Below are positions 25,841-34,327 of a DNA stretch of 64,000 nucleotides, one piece after another. The position numbers and the translations under genes were made by a program. The stretch lies in assembly GCA_045540335.1 (NCBI GenBank), contig JAZQHC010000036.1, forward strand, positions 72,461 through 136,460, read 5' to 3'. Position 1 is the first letter of the stretch; every line of letters begins with the position of its first letter. The notes beneath the pieces are model-generated. The model made no database searches. It was not told the DNA's origin and was given only the letters and a program-made list of their open reading frames with translations. The stretch is from RGIG7213 sp045540335. GTDB lineage: Bacteria > Bacillota > Clostridia > Oscillospirales > CAG-272.

Positions 25841-26862
25841 TAGTATAATCTTGATACGCGGCGGTACGCCTCTTCTACTTGTTCTTTGGTATATTTGCTT
25901 GCACGGCCCGTTGCCGCATCGTTGTAAAGCTCTAAAAATACGTCGTCGGGCGTTCTGCCGAACTGCATCATTATACCGCATATTTCGGTAACTGCCCTTT
26001 CGTTATTTTCCGCATCTATCGTTTTAACAAGCTTTTCTCTTACCTGCCCTATCAATTTTTCATAGTACGAGCCGTACAAAGCTTCAGAAGCTTCAGTATT
26101 TTTCCCCGTCAGGCTGTCGTAAAGCTTTTGCACGTCAGATGCCCTTGCTGTTTGTGCAAGATTTTTCATTGCATCGTTGTACATAACCGCGTAGTACGCG
26201 TCGCTTTTGCCCGATGAATTTCCGGAAGAACCCGAAGAAGACGAGCCGGAAGAAGAACCGCCTGACGAATCCGAAGATGACGAACCACCGGACGAGCCGG
26301 ATGAAGAATTTTGTGCAAGCTGTGCCTGTTGCTTTTCTTTATCAAGCTGATACTGCTTTTCCTGCCAATAATTATCCTGTTGAAGCTTTTCTTTTTCAAG
26401 TGCAAGCTGCTCGTTTCTATACGCGGCGTCGTCAAGCTCGTCGTCAGCCTTTATCTGCGCCTGCGCCCTTTGTATTTCTATATTGGCAAGCTCTTCGTTT
26501 TTGATACGCTGAAGCTCTTGCATGGCATCTTTTTCTGATTTTCTTAACGCGCTTACGTTGTTTTCATAGTTTAATTCTTGCTTTACCCTTGCATCGGTTG
26601 CAACGCCGCTGTTGGCGTAGCCGCCCTCGGTAACGAAATAATTAAGGTATTTTTCCGATTTTGCCCTGTTTCGTGCAAGCATATCGCGGCTTTCGGCGTA
26701 TTCCCTTTCGCTTTTTGCAGATTCGCCCTTGTACCTTTCTTCCGTAAGTTGGCGCAAGGTGTCGTAAACTATCTGTATATTTTCTTTTTTATCCGTATTA
26801 AGCAATTTTGCCAGCATTTCATAGCTTTCGTACGTTCTCGTATCTCTGTTATATGATGACAT
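25837..26862 (-). CDS. phage-cassette coiled-coil protein with Ser/Gly linker
   Basis: 341 residues. Largely helical: an N-terminal region rich in Glu/Arg/Lys, a probable coiled coil over about residues 100-185, a Ser/Gly low-complexity linker at 186-220, and a helical C-terminal domain. It is the last gene of the phage-type operon, after the fibre. By position and composition it may be an ejected internal virion protein or a tail needle/fibre-associated protein, but no family is recognised. GGAGG precedes the ATG. Confidence 0.75.
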   Translation of the reverse strand: MSSYNRDTRTYESYEMLAKLLNTDKKENIQIVYDTLRQLTEERYKGESAKSEREYAESRDMLARNRAKSEKYLNYFVTEGGYANSGVATDARVKQELNYENNVSALRKSEKDAMQELQRIKNEELANIEIQRAQAQIKADDELDDAAYRNEQLALEKEKLQQDNYWQEKQYQLDKEKQQAQLAQNSSSGSSGGSSSSDSSGGSSSGSSSSGSSGNSSGKSDAYYAVMYNDAMKNLAQTARASDVQKLYDSLTGKNTEASEALYGSYYEKLIGQVREKLVKTIDAENNERAVTEICGIMMQFGRTPDDVFLELYNDAATGRASKYTKEQVEEAYRRVSRLYY

Positions 26863-26863
26863 T

Positions 26864-27646
26864 TTATACCTCCTCTTTCAAATAACCGTATATGTAAACC
26901 GCGCCGTTTCTGCCGCTGTACGTACCCCAGCCGCCACCGCCTGCACCCATAGGTGCGCGAACATCGTCAAGCGTTGAAGCGCCGCGCGCACCGCAGCCGT
27001 AGCCAAGACTGTCGCCGCCTGCGCCGTAAACGTTTGCACCGTTTGGCGGCGTTGCATCTGTTGCGCCTATTCCTCCGCCGCGCGCTGCCGCAGTGTAGGC
27101 ATCGCCCCCTTGACCGCCGCCCGCGTAGGCGTAAAAATAGTTTTCGTCGTTATCTTGGCTGTCCATGGTCGTAACGCTGCCGTATTTGCCTGCGGTCATT
27201 CCGCTTACGCTTTCACCGCCCGCACCAACATAGACGGTGTGTTTTCCGTTTAATTTATACCCTATCATCGTTGTAACAGCTCCTGCACCGCCGCCGTGGC
27301 ACACGTCACCCGAATAACCTCCGCCGCCACCGCCTACGAGAACTACGTCGTATATACCCGTAAACGATGGGAATTCCGCAGTATCAAACGTATAAACTCC
27401 CGGGGTGGTATAGCTTTTTATAAGCCGTCTGCAAGGCATGTACGTATAGGTGTTATCCGTAAGGGTAACGTTTGTGATCTCGTCTTGTATTTGGGGTATA
27501 AGGGTGTCGTTTATGTAGGATTGTATTTTTTTTGCCCCTTCGTCAAACTTACCCTTTATCTCTTCGGTGGTATATTCCAAAGCAGAAGGGCGCGTAGGCA
27601 AGGAAGCAACGATATTAAGGTCGTCGTTTAATTTATCTATCGCCAA
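26864..27646 (-). CDS. glycine-rich phage tail fibre/adhesin-like protein
   Basis: 260 residues from a TTG start with AAAGGATAAG upstream. An N-terminal helical part (about 1-60) could attach to the particle. The rest has repeated glycine-rich turns (VLVGGGGGGYSG, HGGGAGAVTT, AYAGGGQGGDAYT, GAGGGGWG), the pattern of the polyglycine-loop receptor-binding domains of phage fibre adhesins. It lies between the endolysin and the coiled-coil protein. Role in host-cell binding is inferred. Confidence 0.75.
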   Translation of the reverse strand: MAIDKLNDDLNIVASLPTRPSALEYTTEEIKGKFDEGAKKIQSYINDTLIPQIQDEITNVTLTDNTYTYMPCRRLIKSYTTPGVYTFDTAEFPSFTGIYDVVLVGGGGGGYSGDVCHGGGAGAVTTMIGYKLNGKHTVYVGAGGESVSGMTAGKYGSVTTMDSQDNDENYFYAYAGGGQGGDAYTAAARGGGIGATDATPPNGANVYGAGGDSLGYGCGARGASTLDDVRAPMGAGGGGWGTYSGRNGAVYIYGYLKEEV

Positions 27647-27659
27647 TTTTCTTATCCTT

Positions 27660-28694
27660 TCATTTTACTTTGTCGATATAGTTTATACTGCACCAGGAAA
27701 GTATCTTTTCACCGAATTTACCCGTTTTTCTGTTAACCTGCCTACCCAAAAGTATGCATTCGTCACCGTTACGGTAAACCTTGTTTCCTTTTGAATCCGA
27801 TGTTTGCATTATCTCGTAATCGTAATCGGTAACCCAAGACGGAAATGGGTTTCCGTTGGGGAAATACGTTTTAACCGTACTTTTTATGCGTACGATATCG
27901 CCAACCTTAAACCCCGTTAAAGGAATGTATATTCTTTGCCCTGTAAATATAAGGTTTGGGTTTTCTATACCGTTATATTCAGCCAGATCGCGGTAATCCA
28001 TACCGTACGATTTGGCTATTTTAGAAAGGGTATCTCCCTTTTTTACGATATATACCTCGTCTTTTTCGTTTGGGGTTTCAGGCAAAACGGTTTTTGAAAG
28101 CGAAAAATATTTTCCTATAACCTGCGCTTCGGCTTTGGCTATTTGCCTTAAATTTTCCTCGTCAAGCAAAAAGGCGCATTCAACGGGATTGGTGTGAAAT
28201 CCATGCTCGATTATATACGAATACTTTACGCCCCCGCCGTTTACGGAATTGCGTATTACCCCGTAATAATCGTATGTTTTACCGTTTTGCTCGTACGTTC
28301 TGGTCATTACGCCTCGTTTGTAGGTTACGGCAGTTTTTTTCTTCATCAGAGATACTACCGCATCTGTAAGCAAATGCGCCAATTCTTCGCTTTCTTCAAG
28401 CTTTACCGAACGAAACGTCGAAACGCCGCACGCCTTCGACGTGCCGGCGGCGTTTGAATGAAGCGAAATAAAAACGTCTGATCCGTTATAGACCGCAATT
28501 TTACCCCTTTGGGCAAGGGTTGGGTCATCGTTTATATTTTTTCGTGTGATCTCTACGGTCACGCCGTTATATTTTTCAAGCTCGGTTTTTAAAAATCCGG
28601 CAAGCTTAAACATATTCGTGCCTTCGTAATAGGCAGTGTCTATTCCCCTGTTGGCAAGCCTGCCGTGCCCGGGGTCAAGTGTTATAACTATCAT
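27660..28694 (-). CDS. endolysin: N-acetylmuramoyl-L-alanine amidase with LysM
   Basis: 344 residues. Amidase_3 domain at about 1-190 (ITLDPGHGRL with zinc His, SLHSNAAG with zinc His, IIEHGFHTNPVE with catalytic Glu), a LysM wall-binding domain at about 213-260 (YIVKKGDTLSKIAKSYGM), and a C-terminal SH3-like segment. The start at 28694 is chosen because AGGAGA lies 3-8 nt upstream. There is no signal peptide, consistent with release by the holin encoded just upstream, whose end it overlaps by 20 nt. Confidence 0.93.
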   Translation of the reverse strand: MIVITLDPGHGRLANRGIDTAYYEGTNMFKLAGFLKTELEKYNGVTVEITRKNINDDPTLAQRGKIAVYNGSDVFISLHSNAAGTSKACGVSTFRSVKLEESEELAHLLTDAVVSLMKKKTAVTYKRGVMTRTYEQNGKTYDYYGVIRNSVNGGGVKYSYIIEHGFHTNPVECAFLLDEENLRQIAKAEAQVIGKYFSLSKTVLPETPNEKDEVYIVKKGDTLSKIAKSYGMDYRDLAEYNGIENPNLIFTGQRIYIPLTGFKVGDIVRIKSTVKTYFPNGNPFPSWVTDYDYEIMQTSDSKGNKVYRNGDECILLGRQVNRKTGKFGEKILSWCSINYIDKVK

Positions 28695-28989
28695 GATCAT
28701 TCTCCTGTGGATCATCCGATACGGATTTTATAAAATCAAATGCTCCGTTTGAAGCAAACGAAACCAATACGGCGTTTACGGGGCATATCAGATATTCACC
28801 GATGTTGCCGTTTGCGCCGTTGAAATACGCCGCGCCTATCAAAAGTATCAGTGCGGCAAGATAAGAAACAAGCCTTGTAGGTACACCCTTAAACGTTTCT
28901 TTAAACGCTTGCGTGGTTATATTTACCGCAAGGCACGCCCCCGCAAAAGTGCCGAGGGCACTCCAATCAAGAAAAGTATTTATTTCCAA
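28675..28989 (-). CDS. phage holin-like protein
   Basis: 104 residues from a TTG start behind AGGAGGTGAT. Two or three membrane helices (about residues 10-26, 40-58 and 66-86), then a charged C-terminal tail (SDDPQENDHDSYNT). Size, helices and placement between the XhlA-like gene and the amidase fit a holin, which forms membrane lesions to let the endolysin out. Confidence 0.82.
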   Translation of the reverse strand: MEINTFLDWSALGTFAGACLAVNITTQAFKETFKGVPTRLVSYLAALILLIGAAYFNGANGNIGEYLICPVNAVLVSFASNGAFDFIKSVSDDPQENDHDSYNT

Positions 28990-29005
28990 GCTGATTTATC
29001 ACCTC

Positions 29006-29317
29006 CTATATACCGAAAAAATGTGCAAGCACGTATCCGCAAGCACCCGAGCAAAGTGCCGTTATCACCGCGTTTACAACGGTGTTTAACCTTAATTTCG
29101 GAACGTTTTCCAACGACGATATCCTTGCATCGTGATTTTGCAGATTTTCGTTTGTGTGCTTCAACTCGCCCGTTAAAAGAATCAACGTTTCGGTTATCGT
29201 TTTTATTTCCTTCGTAACGGTTTTTATTTCATCTATCTGGTGCTGAAGGCTTTTTATTTGTACCTCGTGCCGTTCTACCGCGCAGGAAAGCTTTTCATCA
29301 ACCGCATTTTGTATCAT
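29006..29317 (-). CDS. XhlA-like holin accessory protein
   Basis: 103 residues: a long coiled coil (about residues 10-75, regular heptads of Ile/Leu) followed by a C-terminal membrane helix (VVNAVITALCSGACGYVLAHFF). This is the layout of XhlA-type haemolysin proteins that act with holins. The start overlaps the stop of the nozzle gene (ATGA). Family membership is inferred from architecture and place. Confidence 0.75.
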   Translation of the reverse strand: MIQNAVDEKLSCAVERHEVQIKSLQHQIDEIKTVTKEIKTITETLILLTGELKHTNENLQNHDARISSLENVPKLRLNTVVNAVITALCSGACGYVLAHFFGI

Positions 29318-31044
29318 CTTAATACTACCCTTTCTACGGTAGCCCTGCTGTCTGCTTCGGAATTTTCAAGTATCAGCCTTATACTGTCAAAGCGGCGCAG
29401 CCGTATTCTTCGCCTTACCACAGATGCGCCCGTTTCACCGCACGCAAATGAAAAATTGGAAAAATCAATAGCAGAAAAATCGACCACGTTGTTTGAAAAT
29501 TCACCGTTCGAGCCAACAAGCACCCTTTCGCCGCTGTTCGTCAGAAGCGTTACGGTTACGTTGCTTTTTCCTTCAGGCAAAAGCGATGCATATATTCTGT
29601 ACAAGCGTTTTTTATCTATCGTGCCGAAGTTGGCAAAGCCGCTTTTCCAAACGGCACTGTACGCTTTGCCGTCGTCGGCATAGATATTTTCGTCAAACAG
29701 AAAAACATCTTGATTACTGCAAAACAGTATCTGCCCGTTGTATTCAAACATACGGTCGGCGTAAATACCGTCAAAGCAGTACCACGAATCTATTTCGTAG
29801 TTATATATCCATACGATGCCGTCGTAATATATCCAAACCTCTTTTTTTGCTTCGTAATCAAACACCTTCGCGTTTGATAAAAATTCGCTTTGCAAAGCCT
29901 CGGATATTTTATCCGTCAGGCATACGGCGTTTCTTTCGTCGCGTACGGTGGTTGATTTCCACAAATACGCACCCTGCTTGTTTATCGTAAACGGGTAATT
30001 ATCTATCAAAACACCGCCGCCCGTAATACAGCCTATCTTACTGTTTAAAGGATATATCGGAAAGGTTGGCTTTTCGTACCCGTCGTAATCAACGCTTGAA
30101 GGGGAAATATACCACGCATCGCCCTGTGTAAACACCGCAAGATTCGAATAATGGCGAACAAGCGCGGTAACGTCGTAAGTGCCGTCGCCAACGGTAATGT
30201 AGTTTTCCGCAGGAAAATACGCAGGGTCTGCCCCTTGGGCGGTAATATCGGAATAATAAATTATATTTCTGTCGCCGTAAACGAACACCCTGCTGTCAAA
30301 ATCACCGCCGTAAACACAAAATTTTTTATCGCGCAGAAGTGCCATCATCGGCACTTGCGAGGTTGAAAATTTAAACGTTACAACAAGACTGTCTGCAACG
30401 CCCCCTGCAGGAGTATATGAAAAAGTAAGCTGTTTCGTACTTGAAGAAAACGTATATTTTTCAGAATCGACAACGCTGCCGTTTTCCGTTACCTCTACAA
30501 TGCTTGAAGCCATATCGGGTAAAACGAATACCGCACCGCTTCCCGAGGGGGAATACGATATCTTCGCTTGGTTGATTATCATGTTAAGCGATTCAAAAAC
30601 AGTTCCGCCGCCCGTTTCGGGTGCGGTTACGGCAATCGTCGGAACGTATGGGGCAACGATTGAAAATGCGTTGTCTTTAAAAAGGTACATATCGTTTCTT
30701 GAAATTATATATACCCCGTCGGCAAATTTGAAATATACCAATTTGTACGAGGTGGATAGCGCGTACGAAGCAATGGGGGTAAGGTCAGGCAGCTTTACAC
30801 AGTAAAGCGTACGCATTACTCGGTAAAACATTATTTCACCGTCAACAAAAAAGTCGCTTGCACCGCTTAAGGTACACAATTTTTTGTATCCGCATCTTTT
30901 CTTAAGCTTGCCCGCAGGCGTTATGCGGAAATTACGCATATATTCTGCAGACGATATCGTGCTTGTAACGTTTTTCGTACAATCTATACCGTCAAAGTGG
31001 CTTACCGTCATCATATTAGACGGTGTTTTTTTGAACAACGCCAT
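29314..31044 (-). CDS. podovirus tail nozzle/hub protein (P22 gp10-like)
   Basis: 576 residues with repeated WD-like blades: strand-rich segments such as VYIISRNDMYLFKDN, YSDITAQGADPAYFP, LAVFTQGDAWYISPSSVDYDGY and DSWYCFDGIYADRMFEYNGQILFCS. This beta-propeller pattern matches the hub/nozzle (packaged-DNA stabilisation) proteins of short-tailed phages. It follows the connector protein by 16 nt, as expected for the P22-type order portal, scaffold, coat, gp4, gp10. Assignment rests on pattern and synteny. Confidence 0.8.
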   Translation of the reverse strand: MALFKKTPSNMMTVSHFDGIDCTKNVTSTISSAEYMRNFRITPAGKLKKRCGYKKLCTLSGASDFFVDGEIMFYRVMRTLYCVKLPDLTPIASYALSTSYKLVYFKFADGVYIISRNDMYLFKDNAFSIVAPYVPTIAVTAPETGGGTVFESLNMIINQAKISYSPSGSGAVFVLPDMASSIVEVTENGSVVDSEKYTFSSSTKQLTFSYTPAGGVADSLVVTFKFSTSQVPMMALLRDKKFCVYGGDFDSRVFVYGDRNIIYYSDITAQGADPAYFPAENYITVGDGTYDVTALVRHYSNLAVFTQGDAWYISPSSVDYDGYEKPTFPIYPLNSKIGCITGGGVLIDNYPFTINKQGAYLWKSTTVRDERNAVCLTDKISEALQSEFLSNAKVFDYEAKKEVWIYYDGIVWIYNYEIDSWYCFDGIYADRMFEYNGQILFCSNQDVFLFDENIYADDGKAYSAVWKSGFANFGTIDKKRLYRIYASLLPEGKSNVTVTLLTNSGERVLVGSNGEFSNNVVDFSAIDFSNFSFACGETGASVVRRRIRLRRFDSIRLILENSEADSRATVERVVLR

Positions 31045-31060
31045 ACTTTTACCCCCTTTA

Positions 31061-31447
31061 TCAGATTTCGGAATATACGTTCGTTATGGGGTGTCTTTCG
31101 GCTTGTACCGATTCGACAGCCGCCGCGCGCACGCGCACGTATTCCGTATTTAAAAATGCGGCAAGCTGCGGATTTTCGTCTGCAACAAGTAATACGCCCA
31201 GCCGCAGGGCGCATAAAACCGCACACGCATCACAAAGGGGAAATTCGTCGTTTTCGTCGTATATTTCCCCACAGGCGGGAACGTCTTTTTCCGCATTGGA
31301 AGATATAATTTTATCAAGCTCGGTAAGCTCGGTTACAACTGCCCCCAACAAGGGCGGCAAACGCCGCCCAAGTTCGGTAAAGTCTAAAGCGCCTTTTTCC
31401 TCGCCTATGTATGATGCGGTCAGCTCAAAAATCTGCGCACACTTCAT
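31061..31447 (-). CDS. head-tail connector/adaptor protein (P22 gp4-like)
   Basis: 128 residues, mostly helical, with no Cys clusters or signal. Its ATG shares a base with the coat gene stop (TAATG), so it is coupled to coat. Position directly after coat and before the nozzle, together with size and helical content, suggests the ring adaptor that extends the portal. Sequence alone does not prove this. Confidence 0.68.
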   Translation of the reverse strand: MKCAQIFELTASYIGEEKGALDFTELGRRLPPLLGAVVTELTELDKIISSNAEKDVPACGEIYDENDEFPLCDACAVLCALRLGVLLVADENPQLAAFLNTEYVRVRAAAVESVQAERHPITNVYSEI

Positions 31448-32286
31448 TAAGATGCAGATTCGTTGCCAACGGCAATATCAAGCACGTAAAATTCAGAAGG
31501 GTAAACGATCTTCGCGCCGTAAAGGTGCAAGCCCTTAACCGCATCTGCAAAGCGCTTTTCGGGGCGATACGCTTCAACCTCGTTAATTTGTTCTGCAAAT
31601 GCAACTGCCCTCTTCGTTCTTGCAAAGCATTTATATTTGTCCCCTACACGCTGAATATTGTTAGAAACGTAAACCCTGAATCCGAGAAATTTACCGATAC
31701 AGCCCTTATCAAGCTCTTCCTCGTTGCTTGTACCGTGGATTATCTTTGATTTTACTATTTTTGCCGCAACCGCGGGGGAAACTTCAAGAATTATTTCTTC
31801 GTTGCCCGGAACGTTGCTTTCCATCATTTTTTGGTGAACGCCAAGCAAAAAGTCAAGCGCTGTATCCGAAGTAAACGAACTGCTTTCTATCGTTTGATCT
31901 GCACTTGCAGATGTATAAAGGGAATAGATGTATTTATCCGCCTCGTCGGAAAGGGCAGATGCGGCAAGGCGCATAGCCTCTTGCATCAATTTGGGTGTTG
32001 ATTGTGCAATATCAATATCGTCGATAACGAAATTGAACGCCTTTGCCCTGTCGATAACCAAGGCGCGCATCGTATCGCTTAATTCCTCGGGGGAAGACAT
32101 ATCAACGTTTTTTTCGTAATCAAAAACGCTTACGGGGTTAAGGCCGATAATATTTACCATATCACCGATATTTTTTATATCGCCTTCGTAATCGCGGCTG
32201 CAGTTTTTTACCGCAATGTATTCTTTATCAAGTTCTCTGTAAAGAGTTTCACTCCATACCGTGGGAATAAAATGTGTAAGTGCCAT
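31447..32286 (-). CDS. major capsid protein (P22 coat-like, HK97 fold)
   Basis: 279 residues beginning MALTHFIPTVWSETLYREL, the type of start seen in P22-like coat proteins, with an N-arm, a loop rich in charge (VFDYEKNVDMSSPEE) and a C-terminal A-domain-like part (EILEVSPAVAAKIVKSKIIH, then IGKFLGFRVYVSNNI). At 279 residues it is smaller than P22 coat (about 430). AAAGAAAGGAAC precedes the ATG in an AT-rich 102-nt leader, which may raise its expression over neighbouring genes. Confidence 0.88.
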   Translation of the reverse strand: MALTHFIPTVWSETLYRELDKEYIAVKNCSRDYEGDIKNIGDMVNIIGLNPVSVFDYEKNVDMSSPEELSDTMRALVIDRAKAFNFVIDDIDIAQSTPKLMQEAMRLAASALSDEADKYIYSLYTSASADQTIESSSFTSDTALDFLLGVHQKMMESNVPGNEEIILEVSPAVAAKIVKSKIIHGTSNEEELDKGCIGKFLGFRVYVSNNIQRVGDKYKCFARTKRAVAFAEQINEVEAYRPEKRFADAVKGLHLYGAKIVYPSEFYVLDIAVGNESAS

Positions 32287-32388
32287 AAATAGTTCCTTTC
32301 TTTAATAAAAAATGAATATATGTACAGAGGCAATGCCTCGATTTTTTTATTTAATATTCAATACAATGTTTTTTTACTTTTAAGACAA

Positions 32389-32727
32389 TTATTTGAAAAA
32401 CCCCGACGAGCCCATGCTTTTAACGATATTATCGTAATTGTCTTTAATTTGCTTCGGCGTCATACTGCGAACGTCACTTTCGGTGTATATACCCTGCGTA
32501 CGCGTGGCTTTTCCTATTCCGCCGGGGGAATTTTGTCTGTTTTTTTCGTTTTGTTGCTTTATTTTTTCACAACGGTCGGTAAAATCCCCGTATGCGCTTG
32601 AAAGATTTTTCCCGTCCTTTACTTGTTCCCAAACGGACGACGGAACACTGTCAAGGTCTATCGTTGGATATTTTTCGAAAAATTCTTCCGTTTCCGTACC
32701 GAATCTTTCATTATTGTTCAAGTTCAT
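32389..32727 (-). CDS. putative scaffold-like protein
   Basis: 112 residues, highly charged and Asn/Gln rich, predicted helical, with a short unstructured middle (NSPGGIGKATRT) and a C-terminal helix with basic residues. It sits between portal and coat, the normal place of the scaffold, and overlaps the portal end by 17 nt. It is much shorter than P22 scaffold (about 300 residues). A different virion assembly role is possible. Confidence 0.6.
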   Translation of the reverse strand: MNLNNNERFGTETEEFFEKYPTIDLDSVPSSVWEQVKDGKNLSSAYGDFTDRCEKIKQQNEKNRQNSPGGIGKATRTQGIYTESDVRSMTPKQIKDNYDNIVKSMGSSGFFK

Positions 32728-34297
32728 CAGGCGGTATATCTCCCTTCGTGTTTTGCATAAGCTCCTTATCCCTTATGATTTTATCTATAAGATTTTTCTT
32801 ATCGGCAATAATGCCTTCGGGCAATCTTTCAAGGTAATCCTCAATCGCGATAAACCCGCCCGAAAGCAGCTTGTCAAGCGTATTTACAGATACTATCTGC
32901 GAATACTTCGTACCTGCGCCCACATCTACCCTTGCCTGTAAAACAGACCCTTTAAATGATTTTCTCGGGGGCAAAACGCCGCTTGTGCCGACGCCCTGCT
33001 CGTTTTCGTACGGAAGCAAGCGTTCTTCGGGATAGTATTCGAATATCATATCTGCCCAGTTAAGCGCGATATCTTCAATGCACGCATAAAGATTCTGGCG
33101 AAGATTTTCCAACGGCAGATTTGAAGATTCCTGCAAGGCAAGAATTGCCGAGGTGTTGTCAGGCTCTACCTCGCCAAGGGCGGCGTCTGTCGCGCCCATC
33201 AATTCCTTGGTGTGCATCATAGTCAGATTTATAACGTCCAAAAAGCCGCTTTGCATATTTCCAACGCCTACAACGGCGGCGGCTTCTCTTACGTCGCCGC
33301 CCTTTACGCCGATTGCCTCGCCTACCTCGTTTGTCCATTCGGAAATAAGGGTTTTGTCGTAAACTACCTTCGAAAAGGCAGTGTCGGTCATGTGCTTCAT
33401 AACCATTGCATACGCCTTGTTTATGTATTTTTGGTTTGGTATCAGTGCACTTATGGGCGAATTGCCTATAAACGAGCCCTTCGTATTATCCCATGCAAAA
33501 TATGCAACGGGATAACGGTGCATCGTCGTACTGCACGACTTTATAATTACGCTTTTGGTGCTTTTTTCCCACACGATGAAGCCGTTTTCGTCGCGGGTGA
33601 ATTTAAGCAGAAACGTTGCGTATTCTTCATTTTCGCTTTCAATGTCGAACATTTCGCCCGCACCCGTGCCGTCGCGCTCGTCGGCGGTTATTTTTTCTAT
33701 CTCGCGTGCAAAAACGCCGTTTGCCTTCGCCTCTGCGCGAAGATTGTTAACGGTATCGCGCCCCGATATCATCACGTATTCCTGCGCTTGCAGGTCGCGG
33801 CTGTTAACGTTTGAAACGAACAGATCGGTATTATCGCAAAGAACCGTTCTTATATCACCCGTATAATCCTGCCCCGTTTTTATATCGGGGTCCCAAAATG
33901 TATAAAATACGCCGTCGCCTGATATGGCGGCGTCCTTTAATGCTTCGCGCACAAGCTTTTCCATTTTGTCTTTATCCATACGGTACGCGGCGTTTCTGTT
34001 TAACAGGTCGATACCGTCGGATATTTGTTTTTTCAGCGCTTCGTCGTTTACCACGGGTAAAGAATCGTCGCTGTAACTAATGCTCACCGGTTGCGCGGTG
34101 GCTGTGCTTATCATATAGGAAACGATACGCTTTATAATATTGAATACAGGGGTGGGCAATCCGCCCGAATTTACGCCGTTCCACTGCTCGCCGCGGTAAA
34201 ACCTTTCGTTTTCGCGTACGGTGGTATAAAGCCCTATACGGCGCTTGTATTCAATACCTGCAAGGTATTGCTCCCACGCTTTGGTAATGCTGTCCAT
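32711..34297 (-). CDS. phage portal protein
   Basis: 528 residues. Portal-type features: N-terminal NERFYRGEQWNG and PVFNIIKRIVSYMIS, a central domain with VKHMTD-like and SAILALQESSNLPLENLRQNLY stem helices, and an acidic C-terminus. The portal ring sits at the packaging vertex and binds terminase. AGAAGGAGAA precedes the ATG. It is shorter than the P22 portal (about 725 residues), with most of the difference probably in the C-terminal barrel. Confidence 0.92.
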   Translation of the reverse strand: MDSITKAWEQYLAGIEYKRRIGLYTTVRENERFYRGEQWNGVNSGGLPTPVFNIIKRIVSYMISTATAQPVSISYSDDSLPVVNDEALKKQISDGIDLLNRNAAYRMDKDKMEKLVREALKDAAISGDGVFYTFWDPDIKTGQDYTGDIRTVLCDNTDLFVSNVNSRDLQAQEYVMISGRDTVNNLRAEAKANGVFAREIEKITADERDGTGAGEMFDIESENEEYATFLLKFTRDENGFIVWEKSTKSVIIKSCSTTMHRYPVAYFAWDNTKGSFIGNSPISALIPNQKYINKAYAMVMKHMTDTAFSKVVYDKTLISEWTNEVGEAIGVKGGDVREAAAVVGVGNMQSGFLDVINLTMMHTKELMGATDAALGEVEPDNTSAILALQESSNLPLENLRQNLYACIEDIALNWADMIFEYYPEERLLPYENEQGVGTSGVLPPRKSFKGSVLQARVDVGAGTKYSQIVSVNTLDKLLSGGFIAIEDYLERLPEGIIADKKNLIDKIIRDKELMQNTKGDIPPDELEQ

Positions 34298-34327
34298 TTA
34301 TTCTCCTTCTGCCGAAAGTGTCGGTTT

